DNA of 63,623 nucleotides from an uncultured Clostridia bacterium (lineage in GTDB: Bacteria > Bacillota > Clostridia > Oscillospirales > Ruminococcaceae), in assembly GCA_944382875.1 (NCBI GenBank), contig CALWNQ010000015.1, positions 1 through 63,623 on the forward strand. Direction: 5' to 3'. Both the position numbers and the translations under genes were made by a program. Below, piece by piece: positions 62,046 through 63,623 of the stretch (position 1 is its first letter; each line of letters starts with the position of its first letter). The notes under the pieces were generated by a model, which was given only the letters and a program-made list of their open reading frames with translations, did not search any database and was not told the origin of the DNA.

Positions 62046-63284
62046 ATGTCTTATTATGAATACGCAAAAGAACTGTACGCCGGGCTTGGAATCGACACCG
62101 AAGCGGTGCTCAACACCCTTGCCAATGTGAAAATTTCCCTGCACTGCTGGCAGGGCGACGATGTCAACGGTTTTGAAAATGCGGGGGAGCTTTCCGGTGG
62201 CATTGCGGCGACCGGCAATTATCCGGGCAAAGCCCGCAATTTTGAGGAGTTGACCTCCGACCTGGATGAAGCCCTCAAGCTGATTCCCGGCACCCACAAA
62301 GTGAACCTCCATGCAAGCTACGCGGTCACCGACCGGCCTGTTGACCGGGATGCGCTGCGCCCGGAGGATTTCCGTGCCTGGGTGGACTATGCAAAAGATC
62401 GTTCGCTTGGCCTGGACTTTAACCCCACTCTCTTTTCCCATCCAAAGGCAGCCGACAGTCTCACCCTTTCTCATTCGGATCCGGCCATCCGCCGTTTCTG
62501 GGTGGATCACTGCAAATGCTGCCGCCGGATTGCCGAAAGCTTTGGCAGGGAGCTGGGACAGCCATCTCTCGACAACATCTGGATTCCGGATGGCTACAAG
62601 GAGGTTCCGGCCGACCGCTTAGGGCCTCGGATGCGGCTGAAAGAATCGCTCGACGAGATTTTTGCCGAAAAGCTGGACGGTTCCGTCCTTTATGATTCGG
62701 TCGAATCCAAAGTGTTCGGCATCGGTTTGGAAGCCTACACCGTTGGTTCTCACGAATTTTACATGAATTACGCGGCGAAAAACGGCGTCCTCTGCCTGCT
62801 CGACAACGGTCACTTCCACCCCACCGAAACGGTTTCGGACAAAATCCCTTCGATGCTGCTCTTTTCGGATAAACTGGCGCTCCATGTCACCCGTCCGATG
62901 CGCTGGGACTCCGACCACGTGGTGCGGCTGGACGATGAGCTCCGCGAAATCGCCAACGAGATTGTTCGCTGTAATGCGCTTGACCGGGTGCTGATCGGGC
63001 TCGACTACTTTGATGCCAGCATCAACCGGGTTGCCGCCTGGGTGATCGGGATGCGCAACATGGAAAAGGCGCTGCTCTCTGCCCTTCTGACGCCGCACGC
63101 AACCATCAAAGCGTTCCAGGATGCCGGCGACTTTACTTCGCTGCTGGCCATGCAGGAAGAGATGAAATCTTACCCGTTTGCGGAAGTTTGGGATGAATAC
63201 TGCCGGCGGCAGGAGGTTCCCGCGCGGGAAAGCTGGCTTGCCGAGGTGCAGAAATACGAGCGGGATGTTCTGTCCAAACGTTAA
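62046..63284 (+). CDS. rhaA: L-rhamnose isomerase
   Basis: 412 residues from ATG 62046, which follows AAAGGAGTGGCTTTT. It converts L-rhamnose to L-rhamnulose in the cytoplasm with Mn2+. Family motifs: [15 protein letters not shown] (34-48), [10 protein letters not shown], and the metal region [20 protein letters not shown] then RWDSDHVV. Standard length. In operon with rhaB and probably the next gene at 63598. Confidence 0.96.
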   Translation: MSYYEYAKELYAGLGIDTEAVLNTLANVKISLHCWQGDDVNGFENAGELSGGIAATGNYPGKARNFEELTSDLDEALKLIPGTHKVNLHASYAVTDRPVDRDALRPEDFRAWVDYAKDRSLGLDFNPTLFSHPKAADSLTLSHSDPAIRRFWVDHCKCCRRIAESFGRELGQPSLDNIWIPDGYKEVPADRLGPRMRLKESLDEIFAEKLDGSVLYDSVESKVFGIGLEAYTVGSHEFYMNYAAKNGVLCLLDNGHFHPTETVSDKIPSMLLFSDKLALHVTRPMRWDSDHVVRLDDELREIANEIVRCNALDRVLIGLDYFDASINRVAAWVIGMRNMEKALLSALLTPHATIKAFQDAGDFTSLLAMQEEMKSYPFAEVWDEYCRRQEVPARESWLAEVQKYERDVLSKR

Positions 63285-63316
63285 CCCGGCTTACAGCCGG
63301 AGGAAATTCGACGCGG
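63284..63316 (+). repeat. 33-bp repeat, copy 1
   Basis: Begins at the last base of the rhaA stop codon. Contains the hairpin CCGGCT-TAC-AGCCGG and then a block ending in ATTCGACGCGG. The same 33 bp returns at 63416-63448 with one mismatch (GGAGGAAA versus GGAGAAAA). Confidence 0.9.
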
Positions 63317-63342
63317 CCGTACAGCCGCTGTCCGACGGCATA

Positions 63343-63383
63343 AACCATTGTGACTGCCGCAAAATTGCGGCGCGACAATGGTT
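63343..63383. repeat. Compound hairpin between the two repeats
   Basis: AACCATTGT at 63343 pairs with ACAATGGTT ending at 63383, enclosing a second hairpin GCCGCAA-AA-TTGCGGC at 63356-63371. No T-run follows, so it is not a normal terminator. The whole 63285-63597 gap has no gene but is crowded with inverted repeats. Confidence 0.8.
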
Positions 63384-63415
63384 CCAACTGTGTACTCCCG
63401 CAAATTGCAGGCGCT

Positions 63416-63496
63416 ACCCGGCTTACAGCCGGAGAAAATTCGACGCGGGCGTTTTATCCCGCGTCAAGCTCCGGCTGGTGCAAACAAGTTGCACCA
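63416..63496 (+). repeat. 33-bp repeat copy 2 with two further hairpins
   Basis: Copy 2 of the repeat at 63416-63448 runs into the hairpin GACGCGGG-N8-CCCGCGTC (63442-63465) and then TGGTGCAA-ACAAG-TTGCACCA (63476-63496). The set looks like a REP/BIME-type mosaic. It may stabilise or attenuate the rhaBA message before the next gene. Confidence 0.8.
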
Positions 63497-63597
63497 CTGG
63501 CAGAGAATTCCCCGCATCGCTCTTTGGCCGGTGTCCAGGCTGGCAAGTCGCCGCGGTCATTCGTTTAAAATAAATTCGGAAAGAGGCATTATATATC

Positions 63598-63623
63598 ATG
63601 GACATTTTACAGGAAACATTCAT
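63598..63623 (+). CDS. rhaD: Start of a gene after rhaA, probably rhamnulose-1-phosphate aldolase
   Basis: ATG 63598 follows GAAAGAGGCATTATATATC and opens MDILQETF before the window ends. Firmicute RhaD proteins begin similarly, and rhaD is the expected third gene of the pathway (cleavage of rhamnulose 1-phosphate to DHAP and lactaldehyde). Eight codons cannot prove identity. Confidence 0.45.

Noticed and set aside
63284-63496. CRISPR array
   Set aside because: Only two copies of a 33-bp unit, separated by a 99-bp stretch that itself forms hairpins, and no cas genes. Nothing else in the window looks like an array.

Overview
The window looks like chromosome from a gut-type anaerobic Firmicute of the Clostridia (Oscillospirales/Ruminococcaceae-like). 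The grounds are: strong AGGAGG-type ribosome binding sites, sigma-A promoters with TGATATAAT extended -10 elements, a formate-tetrahydrofolate ligase/FolD one-carbon pair, Rnf-type electron transport, a glycyl radical enzyme, many 4Fe-4S proteins, and PASTA and sortase-type surface proteins. This placement is inferred from gene content. No rRNA or tRNA gene is visible.

Layout. (1) 1-8.6 kb is a decaying mobile element: a large serine recombinase running off the left edge, a frameshifted TnpW-like gene, a histidine kinase cut down to its sensor part, its intact response regulator, a lantibiotic-immunity/CprABC-type ABC transporter operon, a sigma-70-like factor, a frameshifted helix-turn-helix gene, and a HEPN-like gene interrupted by a UAA codon. 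(2) 8.7-14.4 kb is core genome: a DUF2798 membrane protein, a small unknown gene, fhs, rodA, rsmD, coaD and a coiled-coil protein. (3) 14.6-24.5 kb is a phosphonate island: phnX-phnW on the minus strand; on the plus strand a PbfA-like PLP lyase, a PHP-family hydrolase, a complete sugar/glycerophosphate-type (MalEFG/UgpC-like) ABC importer, and a second PHP hydrolase. (4) 24.6-36.8 kb is a catabolic island: a TetR regulator, a flavodoxin-like protein, two very large Fe-S/flavin fusion proteins, a DUF1097 membrane protein, a DAPG/phloretin-hydrolase-like protein, an amidohydrolase, and a glycyl radical enzyme with its activase. (5) 36.9-45.6 kb is mostly housekeeping: CorA, GalE, the YfmF/YfmH M16 pair, Lgt, FolD, and a PASTA protein whose kinase domain has lost its catalytic residues. 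(6) 45.7-52.2 kb holds an unusual Rnf-like operon (C, D, an enlarged G and one A/E-like membrane subunit, with no RnfB), followed by a VWA surface protein. (7) 52.3-63.6 kb has HisRS, then a glycan-use region (GH29 fucosidase, GH116, GH36 alpha-galactosidase with a small kinase) and a rhaBA(D) operon with a hairpin-rich repeat region between rhaA and the next gene.

The most interesting candidates are these. First, the phosphonate island pairs AEP/hydroxy-AEP degradation with a non-PhnCDE importer and two PHP enzymes, which suggests uptake of a phosphonate ester rather than free AEP. Second, the 25-37 kb island joins a C-C hydrolase of the PhlG/phloretin hydrolase family to a fused Fe-S/flavin electron chain and a glycyl radical enzyme, which suggests anaerobic breakdown of a polyphenol-like compound. 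Third, the Rnf-like operon carries two near-identical 121-residue FMN-binding-like modules inside RnfG and has no RnfB, which suggests a flavin-rich extracytoplasmic electron path. Substrates in all three cases are inference from family membership and context.
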